Assembly (NCBI RefSeq): GCF_000212395.1 | Contig: NC_015499.1 | Span: 1 to 64,000 of the forward strand | DNA: 64,000 bases | Direction: 5' to 3' | Origin: Thermodesulfobium narugense DSM 14796 | GTDB lineage: Bacteria > Thermodesulfobiota > Thermodesulfobiia > Thermodesulfobiales > Thermodesulfobiaceae | Shown here: positions 18,975-26,617 of the stretch, in pieces | Layout of the letters: every line of letters starts with the position of its first letter | Position numbering within the stretch: position 1 is the first letter of the stretch | The notes under the pieces: generated by a model | Told to the model about the DNA's origin: nothing | The model's input: the letters and a program-made list of their open reading frames with translations, nothing else | Database searches by the model: none | Program-made: the position numbers and the translations under genes

Positions 18975-19243
18975 TGAGTCAGGGGCTTGCTTTAGATCTT
19001 TCAAGAAATGCGATGTTAGTTCTTCTCTTAATAACAGCTCCGGTTTTGCTTGTAGCATTATTTATTGGCCTTTTTTTGGGTATATTTCAGGCCGCAACTC
19101 AACTTCAGGATATTACTATATCGTTTGTACCTAAACTTTTAGCCGTTATTGTGGTCATGTTTTTACTGGGCCCATTTACCTTAAACGTTTTGACAAGCTA
19201 TATAATTCGACTATACCAAAGCATTCCCGATATTATAAAATGA
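18974..19243 (+). CDS. fliQ: Flagellar export gate protein FliQ
   Basis: Small export-gate protein of 89 residues with two membrane hairpin helices (about 15-38 and 52-75). Family motifs ITAPVLLVALFIGLFLGIFQ and ATQLQDITISFVPKL are present. It assembles around FliP/FliR in the basal body. ATG 18974 overlaps the cheD stop, and the stop overlaps fliR in ATGA, so all three are translationally coupled. Confidence 0.96.
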   Translation: MSQGLALDLSRNAMLVLLLITAPVLLVALFIGLFLGIFQAATQLQDITISFVPKLLAVIVVMFLLGPFTLNVLTSYIIRLYQSIPDIIK

Positions 19244-20010
19244 TTGATATATCCCTTTTTTGGGATATGTTAATTAGATCTTTAATGCCAATACTTAGAT
19301 TCTCTGGCTTTTTTGCTGTTGCTCCGTTTTTCAGTACACAAGTTATACCGGCAAGAGTTAAAATTTTAATAATTTTAATCTTTTCACTGCTTATTACTAT
19401 GAATATGAAGATAACCGTTCCTGATAATCCCATAACCTTTGTTTTCTCCTCGATATTTGAGGTTTTGATAGGAGTTTTTATGGGATTTATTTTTTATCTT
19501 TTTTTGTGGATACTCGAATTTGCAGGTGGCTTTTTTGATATGCAATCAGGAATGGGTATGGCTGCCTTTTATGATCCTCAGATGGGGTCAGAAACATCTG
19601 TTTACGGCAATTTCTTTACTCTACTGGGGCTTTTGATATTTTTAATTGGAAATTTTCACTACATACTTCTAAAAATTTTTGTTGAGAGCTATTATGTATT
19701 GCCGGTTGGCCAATTCATAAAATCTGGGCCATCTTATAACCTTTTGATGAGCACTTTGATTTGGACTATGACAGCGGGTCTAGAGATGGCCTTGCCAGTC
19801 GTTTTAATTTTGTTTCTTATAGATTTGAGCCTGGGTATAATGGCTAGAACTGCTCCACAACTAAATGTCTTATTACTTGGTTTGCCTTTAAAGATCTTAA
19901 TAACCAGCGTAGTAATAATAATATTTTTGGGATTTGCAGTGCCATTTATAAACCAATGCTTCAATTATATGAACAACGTTTCTATGGAGTTAATCAATGC
20001 CCTTCGATGA
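19240..20010 (+). CDS. fliR: Flagellar export gate protein FliR
   Basis: Integral membrane subunit that closes the FliP5Q4R1 export gate. The 256 residues hold about six hydrophobic segments. The motif GGFFDMQSGMGMAAFYDPQMG, shortened here in places, is diagnostic, with LPLKILITSVVI near the C-terminus. ATG 19240 overlaps fliQ. Its 3' end overlaps flhB by 14 bases. It is similar in layout to SctT of injectisomes, but the flagellar context is unambiguous. Confidence 0.95.
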   Translation: MIDISLFWDMLIRSLMPILRFSGFFAVAPFFSTQVIPARVKILIILIFSLLITMNMKITVPDNPITFVFSSIFEVLIGVFMGFIFYLFLWILEFAGGFFDMQSGMGMAAFYDPQMGSETSVYGNFFTLLGLLIFLIGNFHYILLKIFVESYYVLPVGQFIKSGPSYNLLMSTLIWTMTAGLEMALPVVLILFLIDLSLGIMARTAPQLNVLLLGLPLKILITSVVIIIFLGFAVPFINQCFNYMNNVSMELINALR

Positions 20011-21046
20011 GGGAGACAGGACTGAACCTGCTACAGATAGAAGAAGGCGGGAAGCTAGAAAAATGGGACAGGTTGCAAAATCTCAGGAGCTGTCCAGCAT
20101 TTTGGTTTTTTTTGGAAGCTACATTGTTTTACAATTTTTTTTAGTCATAGGCTTTAATAACTGGTTTAACGTATGGAAAGGTTTTTTTTCTTTTGATAGC
20201 CTTGATTTAAATTTACACTATCATAATTTTATAATGGCATTTTTGCTTCTCACTATTCCACCAGTAGTAGGAGCTCTCTTTATGGCGCTTTTTTCAAACA
20301 TTTTACAAGTTGGTTTTGTGATAACTCCACAGGTTTTAATACCAAAATTTTCCAATCTAGACATAACAAAATATTTTAAAAGGCTACTGTCCTTTAGAGG
20401 ACTTGTAGATCAAGTTTTAAAGCCTACAATCAAGATATTGATTCTTGCATATATTCTAACCTCTTCTTTGTTAGAAGCCTTTCCAGAAATCTTAAATCTT
20501 AGCTTCATAGATGTTCATAAGGGTTTTCAAATTGTAATAAAAATTGTTACATCAATTCTCGTAAAGACGATGGTGGTGTTGTTTTTCTTTGCATTAATTG
20601 ACTATCTCTTTCAAAGATGGCAATATGAAAAGAGTATTAGAATGAGTAAACAAGAACTTAAAGAGGAATTCAAAACAACAGAGGGAGATCCTTTGATAAA
20701 GGCGAGAATAAAGAGATTACAAAGTGAAATGGCAAGAAGAAGAATGATGCAAGAGGTGCCAAAAGCTGACGTTATTATAACTAACCCCACTCACGTAGCA
20801 GTTGCTATATTCTACGATCCAGAAAAATTTAAGGCTCCAAAGGTGGTAGCCAAAGGAATGGGAATAGTTGCTGAGAAAATTATTCAAATTGCTAAAGAAA
20901 ATGACGTGCCACTGGTAAGAAATGAAACTCTTGCAAGAGCATTGTTTAAAGAAGTAGAAATTAATTTCGAAATTCCCGAAAAATTTTATAAAGCTGTTGC
21001 AAGCATTTTAGCTACCGTATATAAGAAAAAAAAGAAGGTGATTTAA
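19997..21046 (+). CDS. flhB: Flagellar export switch protein FlhB
   Basis: Switches the export apparatus from rod/hook to filament substrates. Seen: N-terminal DRTEPATDRRRREARKMGQ, four membrane segments (about 33-55, 80-110, 140-165, 180-205), and the cytoplasmic domain with the self-cleavage motif NPTH at 263-266. The 349 residues are normal. It overlaps fliR by 14 bases and is followed 15 bases later by a homologue of its own C-terminal domain. flhA and flhF, which often follow flhB, are not in the window. Confidence 0.96.
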   Translation: MPFDEGDRTEPATDRRRREARKMGQVAKSQELSSILVFFGSYIVLQFFLVIGFNNWFNVWKGFFSFDSLDLNLHYHNFIMAFLLLTIPPVVGALFMALFSNILQVGFVITPQVLIPKFSNLDITKYFKRLLSFRGLVDQVLKPTIKILILAYILTSSLLEAFPEILNLSFIDVHKGFQIVIKIVTSILVKTMVVLFFFALIDYLFQRWQYEKSIRMSKQELKEEFKTTEGDPLIKARIKRLQSEMARRRMMQEVPKADVIITNPTHVAVAIFYDPEKFKAPKVVAKGMGIVAEKIIQIAKENDVPLVRNETLARALFKEVEINFEIPEKFYKAVASILATVYKKKKKVI

Positions 21047-21061
21047 TTTAAAAAAAGAGTT

Positions 21062-21310
21062 GTGGCTCTAAAATACGATAAGTCAAAGGGACCTCCTAGA
21101 GTTGTGGCCAAGGGACAGGATGAACTTGCTGAAAGAATTATAAATATAGCAAGAATGCATAATGTGCCAGAAATAAAGGATCCAAAACTTCTTAAAGACC
21201 TATACAAAGTTAATGTTGGTGACGATATACCAGTAGGACTATATGAAGCAGTGGCAAAAATAATTGCCCGAATATATCTTTTGAAGGGTAAAAAGGGCAC
21301 TGACCAATGA
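21062..21310 (+). CDS. FlhB C-terminal domain homologue (YlqH/FlhX type)
   Basis: An 82-residue protein matching only the cytoplasmic C-terminal domain of FlhB: GPPRVVAKGQDELAERIINIA, then LYKVNVGDDIPVGLYEAVAKIIARIY. It has no membrane segments and no NPTH site. Such stand-alone copies (FlhX, YlqH) occur in many flagellated bacteria and can partly substitute for FlhB-C in Salmonella; here the role is inferred. GTG 21062 is the only usable start in an open frame reaching back to the flhB stop; its Shine-Dalgarno is weak. Confidence 0.85.
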   Translation: MALKYDKSKGPPRVVAKGQDELAERIINIARMHNVPEIKDPKLLKDLYKVNVGDDIPVGLYEAVAKIIARIYLLKGKKGTDQ

Positions 21311-21368
21311 GTCATATACATTTTAATTTGATGATATACTTAAAATATCAATAATCGAGGTGAGAGAA

Positions 21369-21629
21369 ATGATTAGCTCTGTTGATATGCAGGGAGTGCT
21401 TATGCAAATCACTGAATCAGGGAGGGCTCAGCTTGCCAATCCTGGTTCGAGGGCTGACGCTTTGCAACAGTCAATGGCTATTCAATTTCAGAAGATCCTT
21501 GAAGAAGATAGAAATAAGGTAAAGAAAACAGAGGAAACTGAAAGAGCCTCCTCAGTAAAAAAGGTGTCTCACAGACAGACTAAGGGAGAAGAAGGTAGAA
21601 ATAAGAGGGGCCTAAATGTGGTGATTTAA
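21369..21629 (+). CDS. Small charged protein of a flagellar locus, unknown function
   Basis: An 86-residue soluble protein. The N-terminal half (SSVDMQGVLMQITESGRAQL, QQSMAIQFQKILEED) looks helical; the C-terminal half is Lys/Glu/Arg-rich and ends RGLNVVI. No domain is recognised with confidence. It resembles, in layout only, the short Gln- and charge-rich proteins ending in a hydrophobic I-D/N-V-x-I motif seen in flagellar loci of Firmicutes. ATG 21369 is preferred to GTG 21360 because GAGGTGAG at 21357-21364 then has normal spacing. A 58-base gap precedes it. Confidence 0.6.
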   Translation: MISSVDMQGVLMQITESGRAQLANPGSRADALQQSMAIQFQKILEEDRNKVKKTEETERASSVKKVSHRQTKGEEGRNKRGLNVVI

Positions 21630-21631
21630 AG

Positions 21632-22060
21632 ATGGAGTTATTGATTTTGTTGTTTCAAATAGTTGTTTTGGGTATATCTATTTTCTTTCTTTATACTCGA
21701 GAAATAAAGTTAAGAAACATATACTCAAAGCTACCGTCCGAAAACGAGATTTTAGAGTTAGAAAGTGAGATGAGAGAAATACTTTTTGAGTTAAAAGAGT
21801 CTCTTAATAACGTGAAAAGACTAGAAACAAACAGTAATATTAAAGCAGAAGGAAATAAGAGAGTTAATTTTGACGCTGATGTTGAGAACAATTCTCCTAA
21901 ACCACTTGACCAAAACGGTGATTATTACAGTGTAATAGAGCTTTTCTATAAAGGCATGTCAGAAATTGAAATTTCTAGGAAACTTAACCTTCCAAAAGGA
22001 AAGGTAGACCTTATTTTGAATTTGGAAAAACTTAAAAAAGACTTTAAAGGGGGCATTTAA
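21632..22060 (+). CDS. Membrane-anchored coiled-coil protein with C-terminal HTH-like segment (DUF2802/DUF6115-like)
   Basis: A 142-residue protein with an N-terminal membrane helix (4-22), a coiled-coil stretch (about 35-70), a polar linker and a C-terminal helix pair YSVIELFYKGMSEIEISRKLNLPKGKVDLIL, shortened in places here, that resembles the helix-turn-helix-like end of DUF2802 and DUF6115 proteins. Those families sit beside cheW or in flagellar loci, as this one does: cheW starts 2 bases after its stop. Membrane anchoring makes a DNA-binding role unlikely. No function is assigned. Confidence 0.65.
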   Translation: MELLILLFQIVVLGISIFFLYTREIKLRNIYSKLPSENEILELESEMREILFELKESLNNVKRLETNSNIKAEGNKRVNFDADVENNSPKPLDQNGDYYSVIELFYKGMSEIEISRKLNLPKGKVDLILNLEKLKKDFKGGI

Positions 22061-22062
22061 CC

Positions 22063-22551
22063 TTGGAAAAAGACACTTTAACAAGCGATGTTTATGAGAT
22101 CCAACTTGTAGTTTTTAAGCTAGCCAACGAGTTTTATGGTATTGAGATTTCGTCAGTTCAAGAAATAATTAAGATTCAAGATATTACAAGGGTACCAAAG
22201 GCACCTGATTTTGTAGAAGGGGTTATAAATCTTAGAGGGAAAATTGTACCCATTGTTGATCTTAGGAAAAGATTTGAGCTAGGCCAAACAGAGCGCACTA
22301 AAGATACTAGAGTGATAGTTGTGGAGACTTCGGGCAATATAGTAGGGTTTATTGTCGATCTGGTTACAGAGATTCTAAGATTTTCTTCTGACTCTCTTGA
22401 ACCGCCTCCGCCAATTTTTTCAGGAATTGATGCAGAATACATAAAAGGCGTTGCAAAAGTTGACGAAAGGCTAATTGTCCTATTAGACATCAACTTGATT
22501 TTTAAAGGTGAGGAAGAAGAAGGACTAAAGATGCTTGAGGCGGGCAAGTAG
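22063..22551 (+). CDS. cheW: Chemotaxis coupling protein CheW
   Basis: Links chemoreceptors to CheA. The 162 residues form one CheW domain: LVVFKLANEFYGIEISSVQEI, PKAPDFVEGVINLRGKIVPIVDLRKRF, and a final YIKGVAKVDERLIVLLDI. TTG 22063 has AAAGGGGGC about 10 bases upstream. It is followed 9 bases later by cheA, so kinase and adaptor are produced together. Receptor partner candidates are the MCP at 41674 and others outside the window. Confidence 0.96.
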   Translation: MEKDTLTSDVYEIQLVVFKLANEFYGIEISSVQEIIKIQDITRVPKAPDFVEGVINLRGKIVPIVDLRKRFELGQTERTKDTRVIVVETSGNIVGFIVDLVTEILRFSSDSLEPPPPIFSGIDAEYIKGVAKVDERLIVLLDINLIFKGEEEEGLKMLEAGK

Positions 22552-22560
22552 GAGGAAATT

Positions 22561-24609
22561 ATGGATATTGATGTAAACGAATATAGATCGGTATTTTTAG
22601 AGGAAACAAGAGAACTTATAGATCAATTTGAAAAGTCTCTTTTGGAATTAGAAAAAAATCCAAATAACCCAAGCGCTATACAGTCTCTTTTCAGAGCTGC
22701 TCATACAATAAAGGGATCTTCAGCATCTCTTGGCTTTGACTCTCTTGCTAAGTTTACCCACAGCCTTGAAAGCCTTATGGACATGGTGAGAAATTCAAAA
22801 CTTGCCTTAAATCAAAATATTATAGATATACTCTTTAAAGGTTTAGATTTCATACAAGAAGCAGTAGATGATATAGAACAGGGGCACAATGGTGACATAG
22901 ACTCTTCAGATCTTGTAGATATGATAGAAAAAGCTAAGACTTCTCCATCAGAGCTAAGCGTTTCAGCGAGTTCCTCTAAAGTAGATAAAAGTATTACGCG
23001 CTCCTTAGAAGAGCTAAATGACATTGAGACCGGCATTATCAACGAAGCTTTTATAAAAGGACTTAATGTCTTTGTCGTAAAGTTTTCTCTTTCTCAAGGA
23101 TGTCAGATGAAATATCCCAGAGCATATATGGTTTTAAAGTCGCTTGAACAACTAGGAGAGATATTCAAGACTGTGCCATCTGTGACTGATATCGAGCAGG
23201 AAAAGTTTGATCTAGATCTCGTTTATTATATAGTTACAAAGTCAAGCGAAGATGAAGTGAAAAACGTCGTACAAAGCATTGCAGAAGTTGAAATGGTAGA
23301 AGTAATGCCATATGAATCTGCAAGAACAGAACAAATACAAAAAGCGTCCCAAGAAGGCATTGAAAAGGATGAAAAGGGCGAAATAAAGGTTAAAGCTGAT
23401 TTCAAAAAGAGTCAGACTATTAGAATTAGTGTAGAAAGACTTGATAATTTAATGAATCTTGTAGGTGAGTTAGTTATTGATAGGACTCGACTTATTAAAA
23501 TTAGCGAAGACGTAGAAGAGGCTCTCTCTGGTTCGGAGTCGGTAACTTCTCTTGCTGAAGTAACTACACATATGGGTAGGACGATTAATCTTCTTCAAGA
23601 CGAGATACTGAGGACTAGAATGCTTCCTGTATCACATATATTTGAAAGATTTCCAAGATTGGTGAGAGACCTGTCGCATCAATTAAATAAACAAATAGAC
23701 TTTATTGTTTCTGGCGAGGAGACAGAACTTGACAAATCTATAATAGACGAAATTGGTGAACCGCTTGTTCATCTTATAAGAAATTCTTTGGACCACGGTA
23801 TTGAGCCGCCTGAGGAAAGAAAAGCTAAGGGAAAACCAGAAAAGGGCAAACTAAAGCTTTCAGCTAAGCAAGAAGAAGGATATGTTGTAATCCAGATTGA
23901 AGATGACGGAAGGGGTTTAAATCCTGACAAGATTAGAGAAAAAGCAAAAAAAAGAGATATAGTATCTCCCAATATATTAGATCAGATGGATGATCAGGCA
24001 TTGTTTGAACTCCTCTTTCTTCCTGGTTTTTCAACGGCTGACAAAGTATCTGAAGTTTCTGGAAGAGGAGTGGGCCTTGACGTGGTAAAATCTGTAGTTG
24101 AAAGGCTAAATGGGTCTGTATCTCTTAGTAGCAAACTTGGTGAGTATACGAGGTTTACGCTAAAATTCCCTCTTACGCTTGCTATTATACAAGCCCTACT
24201 CGTTAAAGTTGGCAAAGAAGTTTATGCCCTGCCTCTAAATGTGGTTTTGGAAACAAGATTTTTAGAAGAAGAAGAGGTCAAATCCATACAATCACAGCAA
24301 GTAACTCTGTTTAGAGGAGAGGTTTTGCCTGTTTTAAGGCTTGCTGATATATTTGACACTCCAGGCAAAGAAGATTTTCAAGATAATTTTCTTGTTGTCG
24401 TTTCCACTTCTGACAAAAATGTTGTTTTGTCTGTAAGCGACCTTATTGGAAATTCAGAAGTTGTTATAAAGCCTTTGGGTTATATAGTAAATAGGGTAAA
24501 GGGCTTTTTTGGCGCTACTATATTAGGAGATGGGAAAGTTGCCTTAATTGTAGATACCGTTTCTTTGATGAGCGCTGTTAAAGAGAAAAACTTCATAAAG
24601 GTGGGCTAA
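22561..24609 (+). CDS. cheA: Chemotaxis histidine kinase CheA
   Basis: Receptor-controlled kinase that phosphorylates CheY and CheB. Domains in order: Hpt with His48 (FRAAHTIKGSSASLG), a P2 CheY/CheB-docking domain (about 160-255), the dimerisation helices (about 285-355, VERLDNLMNLVGELVIDR), HATPase with NSLDHG, EDDGRGLNP and GRGVGLDVV, and a C-terminal CheW-like domain (about 535-675). The 682 residues are normal. AGGAGG lies before ATG 22561. An HDOD gene follows 2 bases after the stop. Confidence 0.97.
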   Translation: MDIDVNEYRSVFLEETRELIDQFEKSLLELEKNPNNPSAIQSLFRAAHTIKGSSASLGFDSLAKFTHSLESLMDMVRNSKLALNQNIIDILFKGLDFIQEAVDDIEQGHNGDIDSSDLVDMIEKAKTSPSELSVSASSSKVDKSITRSLEELNDIETGIINEAFIKGLNVFVVKFSLSQGCQMKYPRAYMVLKSLEQLGEIFKTVPSVTDIEQEKFDLDLVYYIVTKSSEDEVKNVVQSIAEVEMVEVMPYESARTEQIQKASQEGIEKDEKGEIKVKADFKKSQTIRISVERLDNLMNLVGELVIDRTRLIKISEDVEEALSGSESVTSLAEVTTHMGRTINLLQDEILRTRMLPVSHIFERFPRLVRDLSHQLNKQIDFIVSGEETELDKSIIDEIGEPLVHLIRNSLDHGIEPPEERKAKGKPEKGKLKLSAKQEEGYVVIQIEDDGRGLNPDKIREKAKKRDIVSPNILDQMDDQALFELLFLPGFSTADKVSEVSGRGVGLDVVKSVVERLNGSVSLSSKLGEYTRFTLKFPLTLAIIQALLVKVGKEVYALPLNVVLETRFLEEEEVKSIQSQQVTLFRGEVLPVLRLADIFDTPGKEDFQDNFLVVVSTSDKNVVLSVSDLIGNSEVVIKPLGYIVNRVKGFFGATILGDGKVALIVDTVSLMSAVKEKNFIKVG

Positions 24610-24611
24610 AG

Positions 24612-25481
24612 ATGATAGATCTTTCTCAAAAAGCACAGGAGTATATGAAGCAAATCTTAGATAGGGTATCAGATATACCTCCTTTGCCCCACATAGTAAT
24701 AGAAGCCCTAAATGTAATAAAGGATCCAAAGTCAACAGCTGTTAATTTAGCAAACATCATAAGTCAGGATCAGGCGCTCACTGCTAGAGTTTTGAGACTT
24801 TCAAATGCTGCTTATTTTGGTTATGCTAGAAGGATCAAAACTGTTACTGAAGCAATTGTGATTTTAGGGTTTGGGGTTGTTGAGAACATTCTTTATGCAG
24901 CAGCGCTTCACGCACACCTGTCCAAGGAAGTTGAAGGATATGAGCTTCAAAAGGGAGCACTTTGGGAGCACTCGATGTCAGTCGCAATTGGAGCTAAAAC
25001 TCTTGCAAAATTAGTGAAGTACCCTAAGCCTGAAGAACCGTTTACTGCTGGCATACTTCACGATATAGGGAAGACCATAATTGGCAAATTTGTTCAAAAA
25101 GAGTTCCAGACTATAAATGAACTGGTAGAAGAAGGAAAGACGTTTCAAGAAGCTGAAATTGCTGTTCTTGGTTTTGATCATGCCTATCTTGGTGGAAAGG
25201 TTGCAGAAAAATGGAATTTACCTACAATGTTAATTGAGGCTATTTCTTATCATCACAATCCTATGGACGCTAAGGAGTACCTTGATATTGTTTGTATAGT
25301 ACATATTGCGGATGCGGTTGCTCTAATGAGCGGTCAAGGAATTGGTGCGGATGGTCTTTTATACAGATTAGAACCAAAGGCTATGGAGGTTTTAAATATT
25401 AAAGAAGAACATCTTGAAAGCATTTACACACAGGTGGTTCAGGCTTTTATAGATCACAGACAGCTGTTGGAGTTAGACTAA
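24612..25481 (+). CDS. HDOD-domain protein
   Basis: A 289-residue protein with an N-terminal HDOD domain: IPPLPHIVIEALNVI, LANIISQDQALTARVLRLSNAAYFG, and the core HDIGK motif near 153-157, with YHHNP near 216. HDOD proteins are regulators; phosphodiesterase or nucleotide activity has generally not been shown for them, although this copy keeps an HD-like pair. Known relatives link chemotaxis, motility and stress control. Its position between cheA and flgB, overlapping flgB by one base (TAATG), suggests a motility-related role. The partner is unknown. Confidence 0.85.
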   Translation: MIDLSQKAQEYMKQILDRVSDIPPLPHIVIEALNVIKDPKSTAVNLANIISQDQALTARVLRLSNAAYFGYARRIKTVTEAIVILGFGVVENILYAAALHAHLSKEVEGYELQKGALWEHSMSVAIGAKTLAKLVKYPKPEEPFTAGILHDIGKTIIGKFVQKEFQTINELVEEGKTFQEAEIAVLGFDHAYLGGKVAEKWNLPTMLIEAISYHHNPMDAKEYLDIVCIVHIADAVALMSGQGIGADGLLYRLEPKAMEVLNIKEEHLESIYTQVVQAFIDHRQLLELD

Positions 25482-25885
25482 TGATTATTAACGATCCTGT
25501 TTTTAAAATACTGGGATTTGGCCTTTCGGGTGCTTATAAAAGAAACGAAGTTCTCGCTCAAAATATAGCCAATGCTGATACTCCCGGCTACAAGTCCTAC
25601 GACATTAACTTTATGTCTGAATTAAAGAAAGCCCTTGAAGAAGATCAGGACAACATCCCATTAAAGAGAACAAATCCACTTCACATGTCAGATACTCCTA
25701 ATCTTAATAAGGATTTTAAAGTAGTGAAAAGAAATGAAGGCACATATATTAATGGCAATGACGTCGATCCAGAAAGAGAAAACGCGATGCTGCTAGACAA
25801 CGCTCTTTATTATGAATCGCTTTTAGGAAGCCTTTCGAAAGAATTTACAATATGGATGAACGTGGTATCAGAGGGTAAAAAGTAA
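25481..25885 (+). CDS. flgB: Flagellar basal-body rod protein FlgB
   Basis: Proximal rod subunit exported through the FliPQR gate. Seen: N-terminal LGFGLSGAYKRNEVLAQNIANADTPGYKS, shortened here in places, the universal rod/hook family motif, and the C-terminal helix ALYYESLLGSLSKEF. The 134 residues are normal. ATG 25481 overlaps the HDOD gene. The usual followers flgC, fliE and fliF are absent; a lytic transglycosylase comes next after 51 bases, so the rod operon is split in this genome. Confidence 0.95.
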   Translation: MIINDPVFKILGFGLSGAYKRNEVLAQNIANADTPGYKSYDINFMSELKKALEEDQDNIPLKRTNPLHMSDTPNLNKDFKVVKRNEGTYINGNDVDPERENAMLLDNALYYESLLGSLSKEFTIWMNVVSEGKK

Positions 25886-25936
25886 TTAAAAAAATTTTAT
25901 AAACAAAATAGCTTTAAAATATCAGTGGAGGTTAAG

Positions 25937-26599
25937 ATGAAAAGGGTAGTCCAGAAACAGGGACTTGATATTTCAAGTTTGATATCTAGTTCTGGTTCCT
26001 TTAAAGAGGACTATAAAGTAGACTTTAAGAAGGTTTTAAAGGAAACTGAAAGCGTAAAAAACAAAAAAGACGTACCTAATAACTCACCTTCAAAATTTAG
26101 CGGTTTGATATCGTCTTCAGGCTGTGTGTTCTCATCGGAAATTAGTCCTACTATGTCTCAGGTTGAGAATGATGACAAGAGCTTTGATAAAACTCAATTA
26201 AAAGAGGCCACCGTTTCAAGCGATTGGGAAAAAGAGTTACCAGAGATAGCCAATGAATATGGCATAAAGCCAAGTTTATTAAAGGCAATAGTTTTAGCTG
26301 AATCCAATGGTAACCCAAATGCAGTATCTCCCGATGGGGCAGTAGGATTGGGGCAACTTATGCCTTCTACTGCAAGAAGCTTAGGGGTAGAAAATCCATT
26401 TGATCCCATAGAAAATCTAAGAGGTACGGCTAAATATCTTTCTAACCTTTTAAAGACTTTTAAAAGCGTAGATCTAGCGCTTGCAGCATATAATGCCGGA
26501 CCTGGTTCTGTTGAAAAGTTTAACGGAATACCTCCTTATGCTGAAACCATAAACTATATTAGGCGCGTTAAGAGTTTGATGGTTTCGGTTTCAGTTTAG
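25937..26599 (+). CDS. Soluble lytic murein transglycosylase (SLT domain)
   Basis: A 220-residue protein with a variable N-terminal half (about 1-100, no clear signal peptide) and a C-terminal SLT domain: AIVLAESNGNPNAVSPDGAVG with the catalytic Glu, GLGQLMPSTA, and LALAAYNAGPGSVEKF. It would cut peptidoglycan; directly after flgB it may make room for the rod, the job FlgJ does elsewhere. Export would then be through the flagellar pathway, which is inference. ATG 25937 is chosen over GTG 25925 because GGAGG at 25927-25931 sits 5 bases upstream. Confidence 0.88.
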   Translation: MKRVVQKQGLDISSLISSSGSFKEDYKVDFKKVLKETESVKNKKDVPNNSPSKFSGLISSSGCVFSSEISPTMSQVENDDKSFDKTQLKEATVSSDWEKELPEIANEYGIKPSLLKAIVLAESNGNPNAVSPDGAVGLGQLMPSTARSLGVENPFDPIENLRGTAKYLSNLLKTFKSVDLALAAYNAGPGSVEKFNGIPPYAETINYIRRVKSLMVSVSV

Positions 26600-26617
26600 A
26601 CGTGTTTAGGGCATAGT

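Noticed and set aside
22176-22547. 123-codon minus-strand frame inside cheW
   Set aside because: It is a shadow of a clear CheW domain.
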